Positions 52,607 through 61,270 of a stretch of DNA of 64,000 nt are shown piece by piece. The first letter of the stretch is position 1, and each line of letters starts with the position of its first letter. This DNA is from JACVRW01 sp963757815 (GTDB lineage Bacteria > Actinomycetota > Thermoleophilia > Solirubrobacterales > Thermoleophilaceae). The DNA lies in the NCBI GenBank assembly GCA_963757815.1, contig CAVWSN010000027.1:1-64000 (forward strand), given 5' to 3'. The notes below the pieces were generated by a model that saw only the letters and a list, made by a program, of their open reading frames with translations, searched no databases and was not told the DNA's origin. The position numbers and the translations under genes are program-made.

Positions 52607-53503
52607 ATGGCCAGGGACACGGGCCTTCCGAGCGCCGACGCGCAATTCGACTTCAACCGCGCACGCCGCCGGCGGGCGCTGTCTCGGCTGTCGGCCCGGC
52701 TGCGGGGCGAGCCCGGCGACGTCAACCACATCCTCCCGTTCGAGGAGGTCGTGCAGGCCCTCGGGCAGCGCGGCGAGCGCAGGCTAGGGCTGCAGCTGAT
52801 TCCGCTCGACTCGATCGTCGGCACCGTCGACCGCGGGCGCGAGTTCGACCGGCGCTTCAACCCCACCTCCCAGCGCGTGCGCCCGCGCTGGGAGCGGATC
52901 GCCACGGCGCAGCGGCGCGGCGAGGGCATGCCGCCGATCGACGTCTACCGGATCGGCAACCTCCACTTCGTGAAGGACGGGCACCACCGCGTGTCGGTGG
53001 CCCGGGCGCTCGGTCACAAGGACATCAACGCCTTCGTGACCGAGGTGCTGACCGAGGTGGGTGCGAACCAGGAGATCCGGCTACGCGATTTGCCGCTCAA
53101 GAGCCATGAGCGCCTCTTCTACGAGCGCGTTCCGCTTCCCGAGAAGGCGCGCCGCCGCATCGAGCTCTCCGATGAGTGGCGCTACGCCGCGCTCGCCGAG
53201 GCGGTCGAGGCTTGGGGCTTCCGTGCGATGCAGGTGCGCGGCGACCTGCTCGGCCGCCCGGAGGTGGCGATGAGCTGGTTCACCGAGGAGTACGAGCCCG
53301 TGATCGAGCTGCTGCGCGAGGCCGACCTGATCGGCCGCGGCACCGAGACCGAGGCGTACATGCGCGTCGCACAGCTGCGCTATCTCGTGCTGCGCACGCA
53401 CGAATGGGACGACGCGGTCGTCGAGGCGATCCGCCAGGACCTGGAGCACCCAGGCCTGGACGACGACACGATGGTGCGCCGGCTGCGGCGCGAGCTCAAG
53501 TAA
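52607..53503 (+). CDS. ParB/Srx-fold-like protein of unknown role
   Basis: 298 residues. IPLDSIVGTVDRGREFDRRF followed by PIDVYRIGNLHFVKDGHHRVSVARALGH resembles the ParB/sulfiredoxin nucleotide-binding fold, whose core is GxxRhxA; here it reads DGHHRVSVA. No ParB helix-turn-helix is seen, and the C-terminal 140 residues are an alpha-helical domain with charged stretches. No ParA, no parS palindrome nearby. A stand-alone regulator or CTPase is conceivable but unproven. Confidence 0.6.
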   Translation: MARDTGLPSADAQFDFNRARRRRALSRLSARLRGEPGDVNHILPFEEVVQALGQRGERRLGLQLIPLDSIVGTVDRGREFDRRFNPTSQRVRPRWERIATAQRRGEGMPPIDVYRIGNLHFVKDGHHRVSVARALGHKDINAFVTEVLTEVGANQEIRLRDLPLKSHERLFYERVPLPEKARRRIELSDEWRYAALAEAVEAWGFRAMQVRGDLLGRPEVAMSWFTEEYEPVIELLREADLIGRGTETEAYMRVAQLRYLVLRTHEWDDAVVEAIRQDLEHPGLDDDTMVRRLRRELK

Positions 53504-54874
53504 TCAGGTCTGCTGCTGTCCGCCCGTCGCCCCTGGCGGCGGGGCATCCTCGCCCTCGGGCCGAACCTGTGTCTGCTCCTCGGGAGTCACATCCTCCGCA
53601 CCTTCGGCCTGGCCGCCTTCGGCGGGAGCGGCCTCTCCCTCCGCCGCGGGTGCTCCTCCGGCCCCGTCGCCGGTGGTTGCCGGCGGGCCCTGCTGCTCGA
53701 CCGTTAGGTTGATCCCGTTATCGGGGTCGAAGAGCTGCAGGCGCGTCGCGTCCACAAACAGCTCGGCCTCCTCCCCCACCTTCACCTTGCTGGCGGGTTC
53801 GAGCCGCGCGACGATGCGCCCCTCCTCGCCCGCCATCGGGACCTCGCCGCCGCCTGCGTCCTCGGCGAGCTCGCGCAGCTCCTGGGACTCGATCGTGGCG
53901 TCCGAGGCGACCGAGAAGTGGGCGTAGAGCTCGGCGCCCAGCGACTCCACGACTTCGATGTTGGCGGTGAACGTGATGCCGCGGTCCCTCGCATCACCTA
54001 TCAGGGAAGCGTCCTCGAAGTGCTCGGGCCGGACGCCCGCGATCAGCTGCTTGCCGTGATGCTCGCGCACGGCGTCGTGAAGCTCGCTGGGCAGCCGCAC
54101 GTCCCCGAAGGGGAGCTTGACCGTGTCGCCCTCGACCGTGGCAGGCATGAAGTTCATCGCCGGCGAGCCCACGAAGCCCGCCACGAACAGGTTGACCGGC
54201 TCGTTGTAGAGCTCCATCGGCGAGCCCACCTGCTGGATCACGCCCGCGCGCATCACCGCCACGCGGTCGCCGAGCGTCATCGCCTCGGTCTGGTCGTGGG
54301 TCACGTAGACCGTGGTCGTGCCGAGCCGCTGCTGGATGCGCGACACCTCGGTGCGCATCTGCACGCGCAGCTTGGCGTCGAGGTTGGAGAGCGGCTCGTC
54401 CATCAGGAACACCGCCGGCTCACGCACGATCGCCCGTCCCATCGCCACGCGCTGGCGCTGGCCGCCGGAGAGCTGCGCGGGCTTGCGGTCGAGGTGCGGC
54501 TCGAGATCGAGGATGCGCGCCGCCTCGGTCACCTTCTGGTCGATCTCAGCCTTGTCCACGCGCTTGAGCTTGAGCGCGAAGCCCATGTTGTCGCGCACGC
54601 TCATGTGCGGATAGAGCGCGTAGTTCTGGAACACCATCGCGATGTTGCGGTCCTTCGGCGCCTTGTCGTTCACCACGTCGTCGCCGATCCGGAGCTCGCC
54701 TTCGGTGATGTCCTCGAGCCCGGCGATCATGCGCAGCGCCGTCGACTTGCCGCAGCCGGACGGCCCGACGAGGATCACGAACTCGCCGTCCTTGATCTCC
54801 AGGCTCATGTCGCGAACGGCCTCGAAGCCGTCCGGATAGCGCTTGGTGAGGTGTTCCAGCGTGATCTGGGCCAT
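53504..54874 (-). CDS. Carbohydrate ABC transporter ATPase, MsmK/UgpC type, with acidic tail
   Basis: 456 residues. Walker A GPSGCGKSTALRM near 38, signature LSGGQRQRVAMGR near 135, Walker B FLMDEPLSNLDAKLR and H-loop VTHDQTEAMTLGD; then the regulatory MOP-like domain (VAGFVGSPAMNFMPA). The last 65 residues are low-complexity, rich in Glu, Ala, Gly, Pro and Gln (EGEAAPAEGGQAEGAED), unusual for this family. It probably energises both permease sets in this locus, as no other such ATPase is present. Confidence 0.93.
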   Translation of the reverse strand: MAQITLEHLTKRYPDGFEAVRDMSLEIKDGEFVILVGPSGCGKSTALRMIAGLEDITEGELRIGDDVVNDKAPKDRNIAMVFQNYALYPHMSVRDNMGFALKLKRVDKAEIDQKVTEAARILDLEPHLDRKPAQLSGGQRQRVAMGRAIVREPAVFLMDEPLSNLDAKLRVQMRTEVSRIQQRLGTTTVYVTHDQTEAMTLGDRVAVMRAGVIQQVGSPMELYNEPVNLFVAGFVGSPAMNFMPATVEGDTVKLPFGDVRLPSELHDAVREHHGKQLIAGVRPEHFEDASLIGDARDRGITFTANIEVVESLGAELYAHFSVASDATIESQELRELAEDAGGGEVPMAGEEGRIVARLEPASKVKVGEEAELFVDATRLQLFDPDNGINLTVEQQGPPATTGDGAGGAPAAEGEAAPAEGGQAEGAEDVTPEEQTQVRPEGEDAPPPGATGGQQQT

Positions 54875-54887
54875 TTGGCTGCCTCCG

Positions 54888-55715
54888 TTATCCCTTCACC
54901 GCGCCGGCGGTGAGGCCCGCGACAATTCGGCGCTGGAAGATCAGGACCATGATGATGATCGGGACGGTTACGACGACCGAGGCCGCGGAGATCGCCCCGA
55001 TGGGCTGCTCGAACTGCGAGGCGCCGGTGAAGAACGCAAGCGCCGCCGGCACCGTCCGCGCGGCGTCGGTCGACGTCAGCGTGTTCGCGAAGATGAAGTC
55101 GTTCCAGGCGAAGATGAAGACCAGGATCGCAGCCGTGAACACCCCGGGCGCGGCCAGCGGCACGATGATCTTGCGGAAGGCCTGGAAGGGCGTGGCGCCG
55201 TCCACCTGGGCGGCCTGTTCGAGCTCCCAGGGGATCTCGCGGAAGAACGCGGACAGCGTGTAGATCGCGAGCGGCAGCGTGAAGGTCATGTAGGGGATGA
55301 TCAGCCCGATCCAGGTGTCGTAGATACCGAGCGAGCGCCACAGCTCGAACAGCGAGCCGACGATCGAGATCGGCGGGAACATGGCCACCGCCAGAGCTCC
55401 CGAGAGGATCAGCGTCTTGCCCGTGAAGTCGAGCCGCGAGGTGGCGTAGGCGGCCATCGCCGCCAGCACGATCGAGATAAAGGTGGCGATGGAGGCGATG
55501 CCGATCGAGTTGATCAGCGCGGCGATGAAGGTGTCGTCGGAGAAGACGACGTCGTAGTTCTCTGTCGAGAAGCCTGACCAGAACTTCTTGTCCCCGACCT
55601 CCTCGGGTGTCTTGAACGAGAGCGACGTGATCCACGCGACCGGGATCAACGCGTATAGCAGGACCACCAGGATCCCGATCGCCCACAGCAGCCGCTCCCG
55701 GCCCGTGTGCTGCAT
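54888..55715 (-). CDS. Carbohydrate ABC transporter permease, MalG type (set 1)
   Basis: 275 residues with six membrane segments. EAA loop EQAAQVDGATPFQAFRKIIVPLAAPG near 180 contacts the ATPase. It pairs with the MalF-type protein just upstream; one base separates their stop and start. Imports an oligosaccharide or alpha-glucoside. Confidence 0.93.
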   Translation of the reverse strand: MQHTGRERLLWAIGILVVLLYALIPVAWITSLSFKTPEEVGDKKFWSGFSTENYDVVFSDDTFIAALINSIGIASIATFISIVLAAMAAYATSRLDFTGKTLILSGALAVAMFPPISIVGSLFELWRSLGIYDTWIGLIIPYMTFTLPLAIYTLSAFFREIPWELEQAAQVDGATPFQAFRKIIVPLAAPGVFTAAILVFIFAWNDFIFANTLTSTDAARTVPAALAFFTGASQFEQPIGAISAASVVVTVPIIIMVLIFQRRIVAGLTAGAVKG

Positions 55716-55716
55716 G

Positions 55717-56658
55717 TCAGGTCTCCCCTCGCTGCTGCGCGGTGCTGGTGCCGAGCCCCTTGACGAAGAGGACGGCGATCAGGATCACGCAGATGAAGAT
55801 CAGGATCGAGATCGCCGAGCCGAGGCCCAGGTTCACCCGGTTGATCAGGACGTTGTAGCCCAGGATCGAGACGCTCTCAGTGCCCAGGGCGCCTCCCGGC
55901 TGGATGATGAAGATGTTGTCGAATATTCGGAACGCGTCGAGCGTCCGGAACAGCAGCGCGACCAGGATCGCCGGCTTCATCAGCGGCAGCGTGATGCGGA
56001 AGAAGCGCTGCAAGGTGCTGGCACCGTCGACCTTGGCCGCCTCGTGCAACTCGTCGGGCACGAGCGCAAGGCCGGCGAGCAGCAGGAGCGCCATGAAGGG
56101 CGTCGTCTTCCAGACCTCCGCCATGATGATCACGAAGAGCGAGCCCTCCCGCGTGGTCAGCGGCTGCCAGTCGTCCGGTACAAGCGGCAGCCCGAACACG
56201 AAGCCGCTGGTCGGGTCGAAGGCGTACTTCCAGCCAAACGCGGCTACCACCGTGACGATGCCGTACGGGATCAGGATCGCCGCTCGCACCGGGCCGCGGC
56301 CGAATATCGCACGGTGCATGACCAGCGCGATCAGCATGCCCAGCACGAGCTCGATGGCCACCGACACGACCGTGATGAACAGCGTCGTGGCGACGTCCGA
56401 CCACCACGTGCTCGAGGTGAGCACGTCGCCATAGTTCGCGAACCCGACGAACTCCTTGTCGTCCGGGAAGCGCAGGTCGAACTTCTGCAGCGACAGGTAG
56501 AACGCGTACACGATCGGATAGCCGGTCACGAGCAGCATCACGATCACGGCGGGCGCGCACAGCAGCCAGGCGAGCTTGCGCTCGGCCTTGTAGCGTTCGG
56601 TCGGCCCCTTCTTCTTGGGCGGTGCGGCCGTGGGGGCTGAGGTCGTGGCGGCTTCCAT
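55717..56658 (-). CDS. Carbohydrate ABC transporter permease, MalF type (set 1)
   Basis: 313 residues, six membrane segments after a basic N-terminus (KKKGPTERYKAERKLAW). EAA loop HEAAKVDGASTLQRFFRITLPLMKP near 230. Its first codon shares a base with the stop of the binding protein gene. Works with the MalG-type partner and shared ATPase. Confidence 0.93.
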   Translation of the reverse strand: MEAATTSAPTAAPPKKKGPTERYKAERKLAWLLCAPAVIVMLLVTGYPIVYAFYLSLQKFDLRFPDDKEFVGFANYGDVLTSSTWWSDVATTLFITVVSVAIELVLGMLIALVMHRAIFGRGPVRAAILIPYGIVTVVAAFGWKYAFDPTSGFVFGLPLVPDDWQPLTTREGSLFVIIMAEVWKTTPFMALLLLAGLALVPDELHEAAKVDGASTLQRFFRITLPLMKPAILVALLFRTLDAFRIFDNIFIIQPGGALGTESVSILGYNVLINRVNLGLGSAISILIFICVILIAVLFVKGLGTSTAQQRGET

Positions 56659-57899
56659 CAGAAGATCTTCCCGTCTACGGCCTTCTCGATCCGGTCGCGC
56701 AGCTGTTCCACGACCGTGTCCGGGTCCACCGCGTCCGGCGGGTGGTAGGTCTTCTGGATCGCCAGCGAGATGTCGCTGTAGGCGGGCGTCACCGGGCGCG
56801 GCCCGGCGTTGTCGATCGACTCACGCAGCTCATCGGCGAAGGGGTACGACTTCTGAACCTTCGGGTCGTCGTAGACCGACTCGCTGGTCGGCGGCAGACC
56901 GCCGAGCTCGGCGCTGAGCGCCTGGTTCTCCGGGCTGGCGAGGCACTCGGCCGCCTCGAAGGCGAGGTCGGGGTTGTTCGAGTACGCGGATACGGCGATG
57001 TTGAAGCCTCCGAGCGGGGGCGCGCTCGGCCGGTCCGGCACGCTGCGCGGGTAACGCGCCCAGCCGATGCTCTTCTGGAAGTCCTCACCCACCTCGGCGG
57101 CGGCCGGGTAGATGTACGGGTAGTTGACCATGTAGTCGGAGCGCCCCGACTCGAAGCCCAGGCGGCCGGCGTCCTCGTTGGCGGTCGCCATGCCCGGCGG
57201 CGCCGCGGGCGAGTTGGCGAGCTTGCTCTCGATCTCCGCCGCGGTCTTGGCCGTGTCGTTAACGAGCACGTCGCCCTGCTCGTTGACGATCTGTCCGCCG
57301 GCGCTCGTGATCAGCGCGTTGATCCAGACGACCAGCCCTTCGTACTGGGCGCTCTGAACCTCGACCGCGGTGCCCTTGTCGACCGCGTCGTCGATCATCT
57401 CGTCCCAGGTGAAGTCGTCGGGCGGGGCGTCCACGCGGTCCTTGCGGTACCAGAGCAGCTGCGTGTTGCTCGTATGCGGGATCGCCCAGATCTTGCCCTG
57501 GTAGTCGACGGTCTCGAGCGGGCCGTCGAGCTTGCCCTCGGTGGCGGCCTCGCGGCGCTCGCCCTCCCAGGGCAGGATCCACTCGGCCTCGGCGAACTCG
57601 GCGGTCCAGATCACGTCGAGCGACGCCAGGTCGATCGAGTCGTCCTCGGCTGCGAGACGGCGCACGAGCAGCTCGCGCTGCTGGTCGGCGATGTTGGGCA
57701 GCTTGACGTAGTTGATCGTGTACTTGCCGTTCGCCTGCTTGTTGCAGTTGGCGACCGCCTGGTCGTAGGAGCCGCCGGGCTCGTTGAACGCGTACCAGTT
57801 GATCGCGCGTGCGCCGGTGCCGCCCTCGTCGCCGCCGACCCCGCAGCCCACGGTGGCGGCGGTGGCCAGTACTAGGAGGACCGCAATCGGGTGCGACAT
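56658..57899 (-). CDS. Carbohydrate ABC transporter substrate-binding lipoprotein (set 1)
   Basis: 413 residues from ATG 57899. Lipobox ATAATVGCG at the N-terminus, then a type 1 binding fold (AINWYAFNEPGGSYDQAV). Typical blocks: LASLDVIWTAEFAEAEWILPW, IWAIPHTSNTQLLWYRKD and GGFNIAVSAYSNNPDLAFEAAECLAS. This matches trehalose/maltose-type receptors of actinobacteria. First gene of the transporter set, preceded by the GH13 gene 84 bp away. Confidence 0.92.
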   Translation of the reverse strand: MSHPIAVLLVLATAATVGCGVGGDEGGTGARAINWYAFNEPGGSYDQAVANCNKQANGKYTINYVKLPNIADQQRELLVRRLAAEDDSIDLASLDVIWTAEFAEAEWILPWEGERREAATEGKLDGPLETVDYQGKIWAIPHTSNTQLLWYRKDRVDAPPDDFTWDEMIDDAVDKGTAVEVQSAQYEGLVVWINALITSAGGQIVNEQGDVLVNDTAKTAAEIESKLANSPAAPPGMATANEDAGRLGFESGRSDYMVNYPYIYPAAAEVGEDFQKSIGWARYPRSVPDRPSAPPLGGFNIAVSAYSNNPDLAFEAAECLASPENQALSAELGGLPPTSESVYDDPKVQKSYPFADELRESIDNAGPRPVTPAYSDISLAIQKTYHPPDAVDPDTVVEQLRDRIEKAVDGKIF

Positions 57900-57983
57900 C
57901 CTTGCCCACCTGACCCCCCTCACGGTTCGCAATTTACCCCGGTTGGCAAGCTCCTAGTCAAGTTTGGGGCGAGAACGTGCAGC
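57900..57983 (-). promoter_or_regulatory. Promoter region of transporter set 1 (weak)
   Basis: On the minus strand TTGACT is followed 19 bp later by TAAATT, then a G-rich GTGAGGGGGG ribosome-type site before the ATG. The spacing is long, so the assignment is tentative. No LacI-type palindrome is obvious. Confidence 0.3.
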
Positions 57984-59396
57984 TCAGCCCGCCGTGACCG
58001 CGCCCGCGTGAGCCGCAATCACTTCTCCCTCGAGGGCGCCCGGCGTTGTCTCGATCACGACCTCGCGTGCGCGGGCGGCGGGCAGCGGCTCCGGCGTCGT
58101 GTTGAGACAGACCACGTGATCGCCGCGCGCGTAGGCGAGCACACCCTCGGCCGCCTCCAGCAGCTGGAAGTCATCCGGGAGCGAACGCCGCACCCTGATC
58201 AGCTCGCGCACGAGCGTCAGGGTCGAGGCCGGGTCGTCGCGCTGAGCCTCGACGTTCACGCGTTCCGGATCGACCAGCGGCAGCCACGGCTCGCCGCTCG
58301 TGAAGCCACCCGAGGGCGAGCCGTCCCACTGCATCGGGTGGCGGAAGCGGTCGCGTCCGGCGCGGTCGAAGCGGTGTTCGCCCGGCGGGCCCTCGGCCTG
58401 GCCGATCTCGTCGCCCTGGTACAGGAACGCCATCCCCGGGAGCGTCAGCAGCAGGAGCGCCGCCGCGCGCGCGTTCTCGCGGCCGAAGCGCGTGACGAGC
58501 CGGCCGAAGTCGTGGTTCGAGAGCACCCACGCGGCGCCCTGCTGCCGGGTGATCGCCGCGATGGCCTCCCGCAGCGCCGCGGCATTCCAGGGGGCGTGGA
58601 GCAACTCGAACGCGAACACGGCATCGAAGTACTCGAGGTACGGCTGCCACCTTCTGCTCGGGAGGTAGACCTCGCCGACGAGGAAACGCTGCCCGACCGC
58701 CTCTCGGATCTTCGCGAGCGCCTCGCCCGTGTCGGGCGCGTTGCGCGAGTGCGCGAGCGACAGCAGCGCCTCCTCCTCGGAGAGCGGCAGCCCGAACGGC
58801 TCGCTGGCGGGTGGGTCGTCGCGCAGCTGCGGATCCTTGAGCAGCCGGTCGATCGCGTCCACTCGGTAGCCGGCCACGCCGCGCTCGAGCCAGAAGCGCA
58901 GGACGTCCTGCATCGCAGCGATCACCTCGGGGTTCCGCCAGTCGAGGTCGGCCTGCTCGGGGTAGAACGAGTGCAGGTACCAGCGCCCGTCGCGGCGGCT
59001 CCAGGCCGAGCCGCCGAACGCGGACAGCCAGTTGTTGGGAGCGTCGGTCCAGATGTACCAGTCCGGGTGCTCGCGGAACCAGGGGTGCTCGATCGAGGTG
59101 TGGCAGGGCACGAGGTCGAGCAGCACCTCGAGCCCGCGAGCGCGTGCCGCCGCAACCAGGGAGTCGAAGTCCGCGAGCGAACCGAACACGGGATCGACGT
59201 TCGTGTAGTCCGAGATGTCGTAGCCGAAGTCGTGCATAGGCGACGGAAAGATGGGCGACATCCAGAGCGCGTCGACCCCGAGCCAGGCGAGGTGGTCGAG
59301 TCGCGCCTCGATCCCGCGCAGGTCGCCGACGCCGTCCCCGTCCGAGTCCTGGAACGAGCGCGGGTAGACCTGGTAGACGACCCCGTCCCTCAGCAC
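57984..59396 (-). CDS. GH13 alpha-glucosidase (oligo-1,6-glucosidase / trehalose-type)
   Basis: 470 residues, TIM-barrel glycoside hydrolase. Conserved regions: DLVPCHTS (with His), GYRVDAID (nucleophile Asp), FLVGEVYLP (general acid Glu) and WVLSNHDF (third acid). N-terminus VVYQVYPRSFQDSDGDGVGDLRGI is the GH13_23/30/31-like alpha-glucosidase start. No signal peptide, so it hydrolyses imported alpha-glucosides in the cytoplasm. It lies between two transporter sets and is followed by set 1. Confidence 0.93.
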   Translation of the reverse strand: MLRDGVVYQVYPRSFQDSDGDGVGDLRGIEARLDHLAWLGVDALWMSPIFPSPMHDFGYDISDYTNVDPVFGSLADFDSLVAAARARGLEVLLDLVPCHTSIEHPWFREHPDWYIWTDAPNNWLSAFGGSAWSRRDGRWYLHSFYPEQADLDWRNPEVIAAMQDVLRFWLERGVAGYRVDAIDRLLKDPQLRDDPPASEPFGLPLSEEEALLSLAHSRNAPDTGEALAKIREAVGQRFLVGEVYLPSRRWQPYLEYFDAVFAFELLHAPWNAAALREAIAAITRQQGAAWVLSNHDFGRLVTRFGRENARAAALLLLTLPGMAFLYQGDEIGQAEGPPGEHRFDRAGRDRFRHPMQWDGSPSGGFTSGEPWLPLVDPERVNVEAQRDDPASTLTLVRELIRVRRSLPDDFQLLEAAEGVLAYARGDHVVCLNTTPEPLPAARAREVVIETTPGALEGEVIAAHAGAVTAG

Positions 59397-59409
59397 CGTG
59401 GGCTCTCCG

Positions 59410-60318
59410 TCAGCCCTTGACGGCGCCTGCGGTGAGCCCGGCCACGATCCGCTTCTGGAAGATGATCACGAGCGCCACCAGCGGGATCGTGATCACCACG
59501 GAGGCGGCGCTGATCGTGCCCAGCGGTACCTCGAACTTCTGGCTGCCGGTGAAGAACGCGATCGCCGCCGGGACCGTACGGGCGCTCGGCGAGCTCGTGA
59601 GCGTGATCGCGAGCAGGAACTCGTTCCAGACGAAGAAGGCGGTGAGCAACCCCGCGGTCACGAGCCCCGGCGCGGCCAGCGGCAACACGACCTTGCGAAA
59701 GGCCTGGAAGTGGGTCGCGCCGTCCACGAGGGCGGCCTCCTCCAGCTCCTTCGGTATCTCCCTGAAGAACGAGGCGAGGATATAGATGCACAGCGGAAGC
59801 GCGAAGGTGAGGTTGGGGATGATCAGGCCGGCCCAGGTGTTGTACAGGCCGAGCTCGGTCCACAGCTTGAAGAGCGGCGCGGCGATCGCGATCGGCGGGA
59901 AGGTCGTGATCGAGAGGATCACCGCCAGGAGCAGGAACTTGCGCGGGAAGCGCAGCCGCGCGAGCGCGTAGGCCGCGAACGATCCGAACAGCAGCGCCAG
60001 GAAGGTCGTGATGGTCGTTATTCCCGCGCTGTTGCGCAGCGCCTTCGTGAAGTCGGCGTCCTCGAAGATCGACTGGTAGTTGTCGAGCGTCGGGCTCGGC
60101 GGCAGCAGGTCTGCCTGCGAGAGCTCCGGGCCGGTCTTCAGCGAGACGTTGATCAGCCAGTAGAAGGGGAACAGGCAGAAGATCACGATCACGACGACCG
60201 CGAGCCAGAGCAGCACCGGCTTGAGCCAGCGCCGCTCTGGTCCACGTGCCTCGGCCGCGCGGGCTTTGGGGCGGGCATCCGTCGCGGTCCCGGGCTTACG
60301 CAGCGCGCGCGTGGCCAT
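59410..60318 (-). CDS. Carbohydrate ABC transporter permease, MalG type (set 2)
   Basis: 302 residues with a long basic N-terminus before six membrane segments. EAA loop EEAALVDGATHFQAFRKVVLPLAAPG near 205. Clearly paralogous to the set 1 MalG-type protein (shared GATxFQAFRK and AGLTAGAVKG end). Thirteen bases separate it from the glucosidase gene. Confidence 0.93.
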   Translation of the reverse strand: MATRALRKPGTATDARPKARAAEARGPERRWLKPVLLWLAVVVIVIFCLFPFYWLINVSLKTGPELSQADLLPPSPTLDNYQSIFEDADFTKALRNSAGITTITTFLALLFGSFAAYALARLRFPRKFLLLAVILSITTFPPIAIAAPLFKLWTELGLYNTWAGLIIPNLTFALPLCIYILASFFREIPKELEEAALVDGATHFQAFRKVVLPLAAPGLVTAGLLTAFFVWNEFLLAITLTSSPSARTVPAAIAFFTGSQKFEVPLGTISAASVVITIPLVALVIIFQKRIVAGLTAGAVKG

Positions 60319-60319
60319 T

Positions 60320-61258
60320 TCAGGTCTCCTCCGCGAGCGCGCGGATGTTGCCGCCCACGGTCCGGATGTAGATGAAGGCCACCGCCATCACGATCACGAA
60401 CGTCAAGATCGAGAGCGCGGAGCCGAGGCCGATCAGGCGGTTGGTTGTGAGCTCCTGCTGGGCGATCAGCGACAGCGTCGTGGTGCCGTTGGCTCCCTGC
60501 GTGAGCACGAACGGGAGGTCGAAGATACGCAGCGCATCGAGTGTGCGGAAGATCAGCGCCACGAGGATCGCCGGCCTGAGGAGCGGTAGCGTGATGCGCC
60601 TGAAGCGCTGCCACGCGTTCGCGCCGTCGACCTTGGCCGCGTCGTAGAGCTCGTCGGGGATCACCTGCAGGCCGGCGAGGATCAGGAGAGCCATGAAAGG
60701 CGACGTCTTCCAGACGTCCGCGAAGATCATCACCGCGAGCGCGTTCGGCTCCTGGCCGAGCCAGACCGTGTCCGCTCCCGGCAGCCCGAGCTTGTCGAGC
60801 ATCACCGGCACGAGGCCGAGGCCGGGCTCGAAGATCGTGCGCCAGGTGATGGCGGTGACCACGGTGAGAATGGCCCAGGGCACCAGCACGACCGTGCGCA
60901 GCAACCCACGGCCCTTGAACGCCTCGTGCATGCAGAGGGCCATCCCGAGCCCGATCACGAGCTCGAGCGCGACCGAGATCCCGGAGAAGACGAAGGTCGT
61001 CGTGAGCGCATCCCAGAACTCCGGCGAGCTGAACGCCTCGGAGTAGTTGTCGAACCCCGCGAAGCGCCATAGCCCGGGCGTCCTCAGGCTGTACTCGGTG
61101 AGCGACAGCCAGAATGCGTAGCCGATCGGGTAGGCCGCAACCGCCGCTATCACCAGCAGCGACGGCGCCAGCATCATCGCGGCGAGCCGGCGCTCGCTCC
61201 GGCCGTAGCCGCCCCGCTGGGCGGGGCGGCGTCTCAGCCGAGCGGTGGCAGCCTCCAT
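60320..61258 (-). CDS. Carbohydrate ABC transporter permease, MalF type (set 2)
   Basis: 312 residues, six membrane segments. EAA loop YDAAKVDGANAWQRFRRITLPLLRPA near 225. Its stop is one base before the MalG-type start. Paralogue of the set 1 MalF-type protein. Confidence 0.93.
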   Translation of the reverse strand: MEAATARLRRRPAQRGGYGRSERRLAAMMLAPSLLVIAAVAAYPIGYAFWLSLTEYSLRTPGLWRFAGFDNYSEAFSSPEFWDALTTTFVFSGISVALELVIGLGMALCMHEAFKGRGLLRTVVLVPWAILTVVTAITWRTIFEPGLGLVPVMLDKLGLPGADTVWLGQEPNALAVMIFADVWKTSPFMALLILAGLQVIPDELYDAAKVDGANAWQRFRRITLPLLRPAILVALIFRTLDALRIFDLPFVLTQGANGTTTLSLIAQQELTTNRLIGLGSALSILTFVIVMAVAFIYIRTVGGNIRALAEET

Positions 61259-61270
61259 GGCGCCGGCGTC

